The translations under genes and the position numbers were made by a program. A DNA stretch of 25,703 bases from Baffinella frigidus. Its lineage: Eukaryota > Cryptophyceae > Cryptomonadales > Baffinellaceae. Shown in pieces: positions 1 through 7,047 of the stretch. The notes beneath the pieces were generated by a model that saw only the letters and a list, made by a program, of their open reading frames with translations, searched no databases and had not been told where the DNA came from. Location of the stretch: positions 345,338 through 371,040 of the forward strand of contig MU646429.1 in assembly GCA_026770585.1 (NCBI GenBank), written 5' to 3'. Numbering within the stretch: position 1 is the stretch's first letter; every line of letters begins with the position of its first letter.

Positions 1-1802
1 TAGGGTTTAGGGTTTAGGGTTTAGGGTTTAGGGTTTAGGGTTTAGGGTTTAGGGTTCAGGGTTTAGGGTTTAGGGTTCAGGGTTTAGGGTTTAGGGTTTA
101 GGGTTCATTGTCCAGGGTTTCGGGTTTCGGGTTTCGGGTTTTGGGTTCCGGGTTCAGGGGTTAGGGTTCGGGTCTCAGGGCTTGAGGTGCATGGTTTCAG
201 GTTGAGGGTTTAGAGTTTGGTTCAGGGTTTAAGGATTGAGGTTTAGGTTTTAGGATGTAGGGTTGAAGATTGAGGGTTGTGGTGTGGTTTGAGGTATAGG
301 GTTGAGGGTTCAGGGTTCAGAGTTTGGGGTTCAGGGTTTAGGGTCTAGTGTTTAGGGTTTAAAGTTTAGTGTTTAGGGTTTAGGGTTCATGGTTCAGGGT
401 TTGAGGTTTGGGATATATGCATTAGGGTTTTGGGTTTCGGGTTTTGGTTGGGAGCTGATGCAGACGAGACTGAACGTGATGCTGGGCAAAACTTGGGTTC
501 GTGGTGTATGGTTCAGGGGTGAGGGGCAAGGGATGCTGGCCCCGCACATGACAGCACAATAAGTGTTTAGTGATTAGGGTTTAGGGTTCGGTGTTTAGGG
601 TTTAGGGTTAGGGTTCAGTGTTTAGGATTGAGGGTCGAGGGTATTAGGGGTTTGTATTTAAAGTTTGTGGTTTGGGATTGAGGGTGTAGGATTTAGGGTT
701 TAGGGCTTAGGGATTAGGATTTAGGGCTGAGGACTTATGGTTCAGGGTTTAGGGTTTAGGTTGAGGGTTTAGGGTTTTATATTTGGGGGTGAGAGTTTGG
801 GGTTTAAGGTTTAGGGTTTTGTTTGTAGGGTCAAGGGTTGAGGTTTTCGGTTTTAGGGTTTAGGTTTTAGGGTTTAGGATTTAGGTTTAAAGTTGAGGGT
901 TTAGAATTTAGGGTTAAGGGTTCATGGTCTTGGGGTTAGGAATGAGTGTTTAATAATAAGATTGAAGTGTTTAGGGGTTGAGGTTGAGTGTTTTGGGTTT
1001 AGGGTTTTGGGTTTAGGGTTTAGGGTTGCGTGTTTAGTGTTGAGGATTTGAGGGTCAGGGCATAGGGTTCGTGGTGTAGAGTTTAGGTTTTTGGTTTTTG
1101 GGGTTTCGTGTAGAGGGTTTAGGATTTAAGGTTTAAGGTTTGGAGTTGAGGGTTTGGGGTTAAGGGTTTAGGGTTAGGATTAGGATTGATGGAGTAGGGT
1201 TTAGGTCTTTGGGCTTGGGGTTTAGGGTTTTGCGTGTTGGGGGTTGGGTTTAGTGTTGAGGAGGGTCCAGTGTTCAGTGTTGGGATTTATGGTTTATGGT
1301 TTAGGGTTTAGGGTTTCGGGTTTAGGGGTTTGGGTTTAGGGTGTAGTGGTTCAGGTGTTAGGGTTTAGGGTTTAGGGCGTAGGGTTTAGGGCTTTGGGCT
1401 TAGTTTTTAGGATTGAGGGTTTCAGGTTTTTGGTTTAGTGTTTAGTGATTAGGGTTTAGTGTTTGGGAATTAGAGTTTGGGGTTTAGAGTCGAGGGTTTT
1501 GGTTTTAGGGTTTAGGGTTCAGGGTTTAGGGTTGTGTGTTTGGCGTTTAGAGTTTGGATTTTAGGGTTTAGGTTGAGAGTTTAGGGTTGAGAATTGAGGG
1601 TTACGGGTTCAAGGTCTAGGGGTTAGGAATTAGTGTTGAGTGATTAGGTTTTGGGGTTTAGTGTTTAGGGTTTATGTTTTAGATTTTAGGGTTTAGGGTT
1701 TAGGTTTTAGGGTTGAGGGTTTAGGGTCTAGGGTTAAGGGCTGTGTTTAGTGCTTTGGGTTTGGGGTTTGGTGTCCAGGGTTTCGGTTTTGAGGTTTGGG
1801 GG
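1..1802 (+). repeat. Degenerate telomere-type (TTTAGGG) array
   Basis: The first ~56 bases are exact TTTAGGG units. The rest is the same 7-bp unit degraded by substitutions (TTCAGGG, TTGAGGG, TTTGGGG, TTTAGTG) and small indels. The G-rich strand is the + strand, which is the orientation expected at the right-hand end of a chromosome, not the left-hand start. No credible gene lies here. Around 448-560 there is a short non-telomeric insert that resembles the element at 9484 and is listed separately. Basis: the repeat is seen directly; its telomeric origin is inferred from the unit sequence. Confidence 0.95.
448..565 (+). repeat. Partial copy of dispersed subtelomeric element W
   Basis: A non-telomeric patch containing GGGAGCTGATGCAGACGAG and, further on, a CACATGACAGCACA segment. 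It matches the start of the island at 9484 (GGGAGCTGATGCAGGCGAG, then CACCCACGACAGCTCATGTC) and, in its last part, the island at 11957. It is interrupted by telomere-like sequence and looks like a worn, truncated copy. No coding potential is seen. Confidence 0.6.
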
Positions 1803-2396
1803 TCAGATGAACATTGACCTGACCGTGTGGAATCGTCGCGCGCGGAGGTGCCGCAGGAGGGCCCGACCCCCCCTGCCCCTTTCCATGCGAGGAATCTTCC
1901 CGCATTCATCCATCACACACTTGAGGTTCAAGCGGCAACCGTCTATTTTGAGGAGTAGGGCGAGGTTCGGGCTGGTGGGCGGCAGACGTGTGCGTGCGGC
2001 GGAAACCCTCGAGGACCCTCGACTTTTGAGATCCGTCCCATTCACTTGGCTTGGGGGTTTCCGTGAGGTCAGTCCAGGGTGCTGGGGAAGAAGGCAGGCG
2101 CTCGAACGGCTCGTCGCTCAAGAGATTCAGCAGTGCTGTCGCCTCTCTCTCCCACACATCGTCCTTCAAGCCCAAGCTGCTGGGTCAGCCCACAGGTGCA
2201 GGGTAGGGTCCGCCTGGCTTGCCACGCCCGCGATGCGGGGGAGGGTGGCGTTGCAGAGGTCAGCAGGCTTCGTGGCGGAGCCGGGCACGCCGATGATGCG
2301 TCTGAGGTTGGCGGCGAGATAGGTGACCACACGCGCCGACGCATTTCCGAGGAGGAGCCCGTACTCGTAGTGGTCAAAAAGCGCAAAAAGGGAACG
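1803..2396 (+). repeat. Shared subtelomeric upstream block U, copy 1
   Basis: A GC-rich block directly abutting the telomere-like array and lying upstream of kinase paralogue 1. It is clearly homologous to 12318-12927, upstream of kinase 2, and its left part is homologous to the inverted copy at 11235-11510. Shared words include GTGTGGAATCGTCGCGCGCG near the left edge, GGCAGACGTGTGCGTGCGGC near 1980 and ATCCGTCCCATTCACTTGGC near 2031. Several frames are open on both strands because the block is GC-rich. The most protein-like is on the minus strand (about 2414 down to 1906), but it is broken by a frameshift near 2170. I treat the block as a duplicated non-coding or gene-relic repeat. Confidence 0.8.
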
Positions 2397-2414
2397 CGTG
2401 ACAGTCACGTCCAA
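1906..2414 (-). pseudogene. Possible broken divergent ORF in upstream block
   Basis: On the minus strand a frame starting MDVTVTRSLFALFDHYEYG runs from 2414 to 2166 (82 residues) and stops. An overlapping frame then continues as GLKDDVWEREATALLNLLSD down to 1906. Read together they look like one protein with a frameshift. The block-U copy upstream of kinase 2 has the second part (GLKDDGWEREATALLNLVSD) in one frame, while the N-terminal part is displaced into others. I recognise no family. The frame starts at the conserved palindrome CGTGACAGTCACG, so it would be divergent from the kinase over a shared ~220-bp promoter region. It may instead be a chance open frame in GC-rich DNA; confidence is low. 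Confidence 0.25.
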
Positions 2415-2634
2415 AGACAGCCAGCCGTTTCATTAGCCGACTGCCTTAATTTGTACTCAGATTCTGAACCGTTGCGAATTATCTCGTAAAAACAAGGTGT
2501 TGTCCGCCTGGGCACACCAAGTGTGACCAGTCTCGTCAGCAACTCTCGGGTGTGGTCAGCTGTGGTCAGACGTTCTTCCACAGAGGGCAAATAGTTTCTC
2601 ACCCCGATTCTTCTCGCCTCACCCACCTGACAAG
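2397..2634 (+). promoter_or_regulatory. Conserved proximal upstream region / 5' leader, kinase 1
   Basis: This 238-bp stretch is conserved with 12928-13165 and 21265-21502. It opens with a 13-bp palindrome, CGTGACAGTCACG (2397-2409). It then shares GACTGCCTTAAT, GTTGCGAATTATCTCGT and GTCCGCCTGGGCACACCAAG. It ends with an inverted TGACCA (2524) and two TGGTCAG boxes (2553 and 2563) about 70 bp before the start codon. No TATA box is obvious. Being the promoter and 5' UTR is inferred from position and conservation; no transcription start can be read from the sequence. Confidence 0.55.
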
Positions 2635-3414
2635 ATGGCCACCCACGATGCGAACCTCGAGTCGGTGATCAAGACCGCCAAGGACTCCGGCGCCAAGATC
2701 GACGAGGCGCGCATCTGGAAGTGGACCACGCAGCTCCTCTGCGCGCTCGGCAAGCTCCACACCACAGACATCTGCCACCGTGCCATCAAGCCCGCCAACA
2801 TCTTCCTCGACGCCGAGGACAACGTGCGCCTCGGCGTAGTCGGCATCGCGCGCCCGCTCACCGATGCCGAAATGGCGCAGACCCCGATCGACGATCTCTA
2901 CTACACGAGCCCCGAGGTCGCGCGTAATATGGCCTACGAAAGCAAGTCCGACATGTGGGCCATCGGGTGCGTCATCAGGGAGCTCATGATCCTCGAGAAG
3001 CCCTTCCTGGGCACAAACGCGCTCGACCTGCTGGACACCATCAAACTTGTCCGCCCGGCCGCCATCCCCTCCGCGGACTACGGCTGGGATCTCCGGGAGC
3101 TGTCTAAGTGGTTTCTGCAGAAGGACGTGGCGTACCGTCCATCTGCGCTCGACATGTACTCTTTCCTGGTGCGCGAGTGGAAGACGGAGACCGAGAAGTA
3201 CACCGCGCTGATCAAGCCCGAGGACGTGCCGTGGGCCAGCGACGTGTTGATGGCTAAAAAGGGCAAGCTGGAATGGAACACGGGGGTCCACCTCGGCATG
3301 ACCGCCGAGGAGCGCGAGGCGATGCCGGACAAGGAGGACCGCGAGGAATACGCTAAGTTGATTGACGACAAGAACACGGCCAAGAAGGACATCCCGGGCT
3401 CCGTCAGCGCGTGA
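2635..3414 (+). CDS. Truncated NEK-like pseudokinase, paralogue 1
   Basis: A 259-residue single-exon frame starting at ATGGCC, aligning with residues ~138-388 and the extreme C terminus of the intact kinase at 13166-14955. It contains only the kinase C-lobe. The glycine loop, the nucleotide-binding lysine and helix C are absent. The catalytic loop reads HRAIKPAN (residues 48-55), so the catalytic Asp of HRD is Ala. The DFG position reads VVG (68-70), so the Mg-binding Asp is also lost. The APE-equivalent is SPE (92-94), and DMWAIG (107-112) of helix F is kept. From family knowledge such a protein cannot phosphorylate by the normal mechanism. The intact frame, conserved upstream region and conserved 3' flank suggest it may still be transcribed. 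The last residues (GSVSA) match the intact protein's end (GSTAA), so ~160 residues of the C-terminal extension are also missing. It could be a scaffold-type pseudokinase or a young pseudogene; the sequence does not decide. Confidence 0.75.
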   Translation: MATHDANLESVIKTAKDSGAKIDEARIWKWTTQLLCALGKLHTTDICHRAIKPANIFLDAEDNVRLGVVGIARPLTDAEMAQTPIDDLYYTSPEVARNMAYESKSDMWAIGCVIRELMILEKPFLGTNALDLLDTIKLVRPAAIPSADYGWDLRELSKWFLQKDVAYRPSALDMYSFLVREWKTETEKYTALIKPEDVPWASDVLMAKKGKLEWNTGVHLGMTAEEREAMPDKEDREEYAKLIDDKNTAKKDIPGSVSA

Positions 3415-3620
3415 GCGCTCTGCTCTCGTACCTCCTCTCCTCGAGCGCTCTCCGAGTCAAGACTTCTGCCACTCTAGTCCTCCCCCGCGCTACTCTCCTC
3501 TCTCTCTCTTTCTGAGAGAGCAGCGCTCCTTGTGAGTGCTGCTGCCCTGCGCGCGCTCTTTTGCGAGGGGCTCTAGGCAATGATCTGCCTGTGTTTGTTC
3601 AAGTTTAAATGAACTCGCCT
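3415..3620 (+). other. Shared 3' flank / probable 3' UTR of kinase 1
   Basis: The sequence after the stop is conserved in all three kinase units: GCGCTC words, a CTCCCCC(G/A)CGCTACTCTCC segment, a CT-rich microsatellite (about 3493-3512), GTGAGTGCTGCTGC, TCTTTTGCGAGGGGCT and ATGATCTGCCTGTGTTTGTT. The CT tract differs in length among copies and is longest after kinase 2. No AATAAA signal is seen. A 3' UTR is inferred from position and conservation. Confidence 0.5.
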
Positions 3621-3902
3621 CTGCAATCCGCAAACTGTGTCACGCATGTGTGCCGTATATGCAGCGGGGGGGAGGGGGGCTGTCTATTGATCTCCGAACA
3701 TGGCTCCAGGAAGCTCAGGTTCAGGGCAAGGAGAGGCGTGTGGATAGAACTCTCACGCCCCCCCACCGTTCCAGACCCTGCTAACTGAGGCCTATTCCTG
3801 CATCGTTTCTCTAGTCCTACACTGCCCCCCCCCCCTCGTCGTGTCGCTATGCACCCTCCCCGCCATCCACCCCCCCAACTCCTCTTCACCGAACTTGCAC
3901 CC

Positions 3903-4060
3903 CACACAGCGGACTTCGAAGGGATTTGTAATCACCCCTGAGCGATAAGACACAGAACCCTCGGTAGGCAAGCCGTAGGGACATGGGGGGGTTCCTACAG
4001 ATCAGGTAACGGACAATTGCTTGAATCAGAACAAAAAATCCCTTCGTAGCCCGCTGCGTG
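3903..4060. mobile_element. MITE-like inverted-repeat element, copy A (158 bp)
   Basis: It begins CACACAGCGGACTTCGAAGG and ends CCTTCGTAGCCCGCTGCGTG. Those ends are inverted repeats of about 20 bp with a few mismatches. The interior matches the reverse complement of 9691-9840, for example CCCTCGGTAGGCAAGCCGTA here and its counterpart there. The same position in block D of kinase 3 (about 22950-23000) lacks it, so it looks like an insertion. There is no coding capacity, as expected of a non-autonomous miniature element. No clear target-site duplication was found, so the superfamily is not assigned. Confidence 0.7.
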
Positions 4061-4288
4061 GACTGCCCCCCCCCCCACCCTCCACAACCCCCGCTTTGAC
4101 CTCAGCCGTACCACCTCCCTCCAAACCTTCCACTCCCAACCGAACTCATGGATCAGTCAACTACAGCTCAGTGTTTCAGTCACAGAGAACCGCTTGGGCC
4201 TGATGTGCAACGAGAGTAAAGCAACTGCTGCACGTGGCGCTTGGAGGCTTCTCCTCCCATCGAATGGGTGCCCCTGGGTGGAGCTAAA

Positions 4289-4330
4289 TGTTCCTTCAGT
4301 GTCAGACCGACCATTCCTCCTGAAGGAACA
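4289..4330. repeat. 11-bp stem inverted repeat in block D
   Basis: TGTTCCTTCAG (4289-4299) and CTGAAGGAACA (4320-4330) are perfect inverted repeats around a 20-nt loop. The copy 3 equivalent near 23220-23260 is partly degraded on both arms. The role is unknown. Confidence 0.5.
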
Positions 4331-4677
4331 TTGATTGGTCTCTTAGCGCGACCGCGGGAAGCTTCCAGCCCCATTTACAATGTATTCACCCAAAACTCTC
4401 ACAGCCACTTCCTTACTAGACCCTGCTGGGATACCTCGTCCATAAAAAACGGGCCAGACAAGAACGAAGCGTTTTTTAGAGGTAGCGGTTCTTAATTCTG
4501 AGAACGTGCCGCCGACCGGTTTTCCAGGAACTCATAATCTCATGTTTTTGGGCTCACAGATCGCAGACGTCCCTGGACCATGGATCTGGCTCATCTTCTG
4601 ATAGCAAAAAAGTCAGTCACCAATATTTCCCAGGAAAACAAAGTTCCCGAGTGGTGAAACCTTGAAAATTATGGTTT

Positions 4678-4759
4678 GTTCCTTTAGGTCCTTTAGGTTC
4701 TTCGAGCTCCCAACATAGGCGGACACCGGAACTGGTTCTGCAGAAAAGCCATGCTTCCT
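4678..4759 (+). repeat. Inverted-repeat pair, left arm
   Basis: This 82-bp arm contains CCTTTAGGTCCTTTAGGTTC, then GACACCGGAACT and AGAAAAGCCATGCTTC. Its reverse complement recurs at 4981-5062 with roughly 80-85% identity by eye. A third, direct-orientation copy lies at 11078-11166, at a telomere-repeat orientation switch. Confidence 0.75.
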
Positions 4760-4980
4760 TTCGGATCACATTCAGGCCCCCCGGTGCAGAGGATCGCGGC
4801 AGAAACCGGCTAAAGGGTATCGTCATCGGGTGTGTGAAGGTATACAAAAAGTTCCCATACTCACACACACACCAGGATAAAACAATTGTTTACCTCTGTC
4901 ATGTGCGAACAAGGTGCGCTCCTTGGAGCCCCTGAGTCCATTGTATTTTTAAATAGTGCGCTGGACTGGTCGGGTGCGAC

Positions 4981-5062
4981 TAGAAGCATGGCCTTTTCTG
5001 CAAGATAAGTTCCGGTGTCTGCCTATCGTGGGAGTTAAAATAACCTAAAGGACCTAAAGAAC
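4981..5062 (-). repeat. Inverted-repeat pair, right arm
   Basis: The reverse complement of this stretch contains CTTTAGGTCCTTTAGGTTAT, AGACACCGGAACT and GCAGAAAAGGCCATGCTTCT, matching 4678-4759. The arms enclose about 220 bp, giving an element-like unit of about 385 bp. No target-site duplication was established. Confidence 0.75.
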
Positions 5063-5456
5063 TAGGGCTCGTCGGGTTTAGGCATCCAAGGCAGCGGGGC
5101 GCCTTTGTGGTAATGCAAAAGTTCAACGAACCGTTCCCGAGGCGGAGCCATAAGCGTTTATGGTTGCCGTTTCCAGTATGGTTGGATTGGAGTGGTGCAA
5201 CCTCTTGACCGGAACCGCTTGCCTCCGGGCAAAGGTTTCACTCTGAGGGCGAGATTCCTGAACAGTCTGATGGCGAGTTGAGCACGAATATTGACACAAG
5301 GAGTGCTCACGACGAAAACTAAAATTACTGCCTGGTGCACATCAAAATGTGAAACTGAGTGATTGTCGATTTTCTGAAGTGATTTTATGAGCCATGCACG
5401 AATCCCTCCACTTTCCCTGCGACCGCGCACGTTTCGAGAGGGCTAGGGTGTGGTTG

Positions 5457-5523
5457 TGGCTGGCAGGGGGCAGACGTGTGGGCCTGGCAAAAATCTTCGA
5501 GGACCCCTGAATCTTGCGCCGTG
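5457..5523 (+). repeat. Degenerate relic of upstream block U
   Basis: GGCTGGCAGGGGGCAGACGTG followed by CTTCGAGGACCCCTGAATCTT resembles, with many changes, the block-U stretch near 1970-2035 (GGCTGGTGGGCGGCAGACG, CCTCGAGGACCCTCGACTTT). It is an old isolated fragment. Confidence 0.5.
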
Positions 5524-6017
5524 AGGTTGCCGAGGTATCTGAAAAGAACCGAGTGTAAGCGAAAATCTTATCATCAGCGAAGTTGGGATCTTTTCGGCGG
5601 CTCGCTCCGAGGCGGACCCACCGAAGCTTATGAGGGTAACGCTGGAGGATGAGAACTGCTTGCGCTCAGGATTGTGCATCGCACCTCTGCCGCACCCCCA
5701 GGTGGGTGTGGCCCGCCACTCCACGAAGCTATATCAAATTCGGGATTACATGAACGGGCCCACCCATTTCACACCTAGAGGAACCGATTCTCTTTCAGTC
5801 GTGGACCGAGGAACAGCTCTAGCTGTTGCATCGCAGGTCGCTACAGGGAGGACTGACAGCACGAGCAGCAGCGTCCCAAAAACTTGCGGCGGGAAAGGCG
5901 CCTTGCGTCATCGCCGGAAGCACGACGAAGACAGCCGGCTGCGGGATCCTGCGTTTGGAAACGTCACACGCAAACTCCCAGTCCTAAATTTAGTCGTCGG
6001 CGCAAAAAACTCACTGC

Positions 6018-6923
6018 ATGAACCGTGATAGGACCTTCTTATTGGGGAGTCCAAGGGCAAAACCCCCTCACGAAACGTACTCTTCAGAGTCACGTGATAG
6101 GGGCTCCCTATTAGGGAGTCCAGGGGCAAACGCCGTAACGGAAAACGTGCTCCTTAAGAGTCACGTGTTCGGACCTCCCTGTGCGGGATTCCAAGGGCTG
6201 TCACTCTAAACGAAACGTGCTCCTAAGAGTCACGTATAGGACGTCCTAACGAAACGTTCCTCCAGAGTCACGTACTAGGAGCTCCCTATTAGGGAGTCCA
6301 GGGGCTAGTGCCCTAAACGAAACGTGCTCCTCGAAAGCCACGTCTGGGACTATTAGGGAGACCAAGGGCTAACGCCGTAAACGAAACGTGCTCCTAAGTG
6401 TCACGTATAGGACCTCCCTAGTAGGGAGTCGAAGGGCTAACGCGCTAAACCAAACGTGCTCCTCCGAGACACATGACAGGACCTCCCTATTAGGGAGTCC
6501 AAGGCCTAACGCCGTAAACGAAACGTGCTCCTAAGAGCCACATATAGGACCTCCCTATACGGGAGTCCAAAGGGCCAACGCCCTAAACGAAACGTGCTCC
6601 TCAAGAGTCACGTATTAGGAGCTCACTATTAGGGTGTCCGAGGACTAGCGCCCTAAACGAAACGTGCTCCTTCGAGTCACGTGACAGAACCTCCGTACTA
6701 GGCAGTCTAAGGGCTAACGCCGTAAACAAAACATGCTCCTAGGAGTCACGTATTAGGACCTCCCTATCAGGGAGTCCGCGGGCCAACGCTCTAATCGAAA
6801 GGTGCTCCTCCAAGTCACGTGATAAGACCTCCCTATTAGAGAGTCCGAGGGCTAACGCTCTAAACGGCACGTGCTCCTCAAGAGCCACGTGATAGCAGCT
6901 CCCTATGAGGGAGTCCAAGCCTG
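6018..6923 (+). repeat. Minisatellite, ~69-bp unit, ~13-14 copies
   Basis: Tandem units typically start at GAAACGTGCTCCT and read through (G)AGTCACGT, GGACCTCCCTATTAGGGAGTC and AAGGGCTAACGCC(C/G)TAAAC. Most units carry the palindrome CTCCCTATTAGGGAG, and many carry TCACGTGA. Units diverge from each other and one (about 6205-6245) is internally deleted. Units ending GTAAAC are followed by the CTCCTAAG subtype and those ending CTAAAC mostly by the CTCCTC subtype, which hints at an older two-unit higher-order repeat. No gene is present. Confidence 0.9.
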
Positions 6924-7047
6924 ATCCGGTCGCTCTGAACTTAGATCCTCCGTCGTAGAGGCGGTCGATGGAGTGTTGTCTTGCGACTGGGTGGTTGGGC
7001 GGGAGTACGCTCTTCTTGGAGGTCGCTGAAAAGAAAGAAATGCAACG
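6924..7047. other. Short unique linker between minisatellite and array
   Basis: About 120 bp of non-repeated sequence (e.g. CTCCGTCGTAGAGGCGGTCG) joining the minisatellite to the TTTAGGG-type array. No gene or motif is recognised. Confidence 0.5.

Larger units (their letters stand above)
3621..4480 (+). repeat. Shared downstream subtelomeric block D, copy 1
   Basis: Homologous to 22470-23330 downstream of kinase 3. Shared words include AACTGTGTCACGC, GTGTCGCTATGCACCCTCC, CATGGATCAGTCAACTA, CCTCCCATCGAATG and AACATTGATTGGTCTCTTAG. It contains C-homopolymer runs and a 158-bp inverted-repeat insertion (3903-4060) that copy 3 lacks. The downstream block of kinase 2 is a shorter version. No convincing gene is present. 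The minus-strand frame at 3605-3907 has counterparts in the other copies only because the DNA itself is repeated. Confidence 0.75.
4481..6010. other. Non-coding interval, mostly unrecognised
   Basis: About 1.5 kb less GC-rich than the kinase islands. The open frames here (e.g. 5158-5430 minus, 5630-6028 plus) have no recognisable motif and no paralogue in the window, so I do not call genes. It holds the inverted-repeat pair at 4678-4759 and 4981-5062 and a relic of block U at 5457-5523. The rest shows nothing I can identify. Confidence 0.5.

Noticed and set aside
1-60. True chromosome end at the left edge
   Set aside because: A left-hand chromosome end should read CCCTAAA on the plus strand; here it reads TTTAGGG, so the left edge is interstitial or a cut through an array.
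2599-3291. 230-residue minus-strand frame over kinase paralogue 1 (and 21434-22234 over paralogue 3)
   Set aside because: Same antisense shadow effect; their mutual similarity follows from the similarity of the sense genes.
3605-3907. Minus-strand frames with a shared (I)xTPLLALNL segment at 3605-3907, 15178-15360 and 22424-22744
   Set aside because: Conserved only because the DNA blocks are duplicated; they end in low-complexity sequence, differ in length and lack any known motif.
6018-6923. CRISPR array
   Set aside because: The units are contiguous ~69-bp tandem copies with no repeat-spacer alternation, and the context is eukaryotic.
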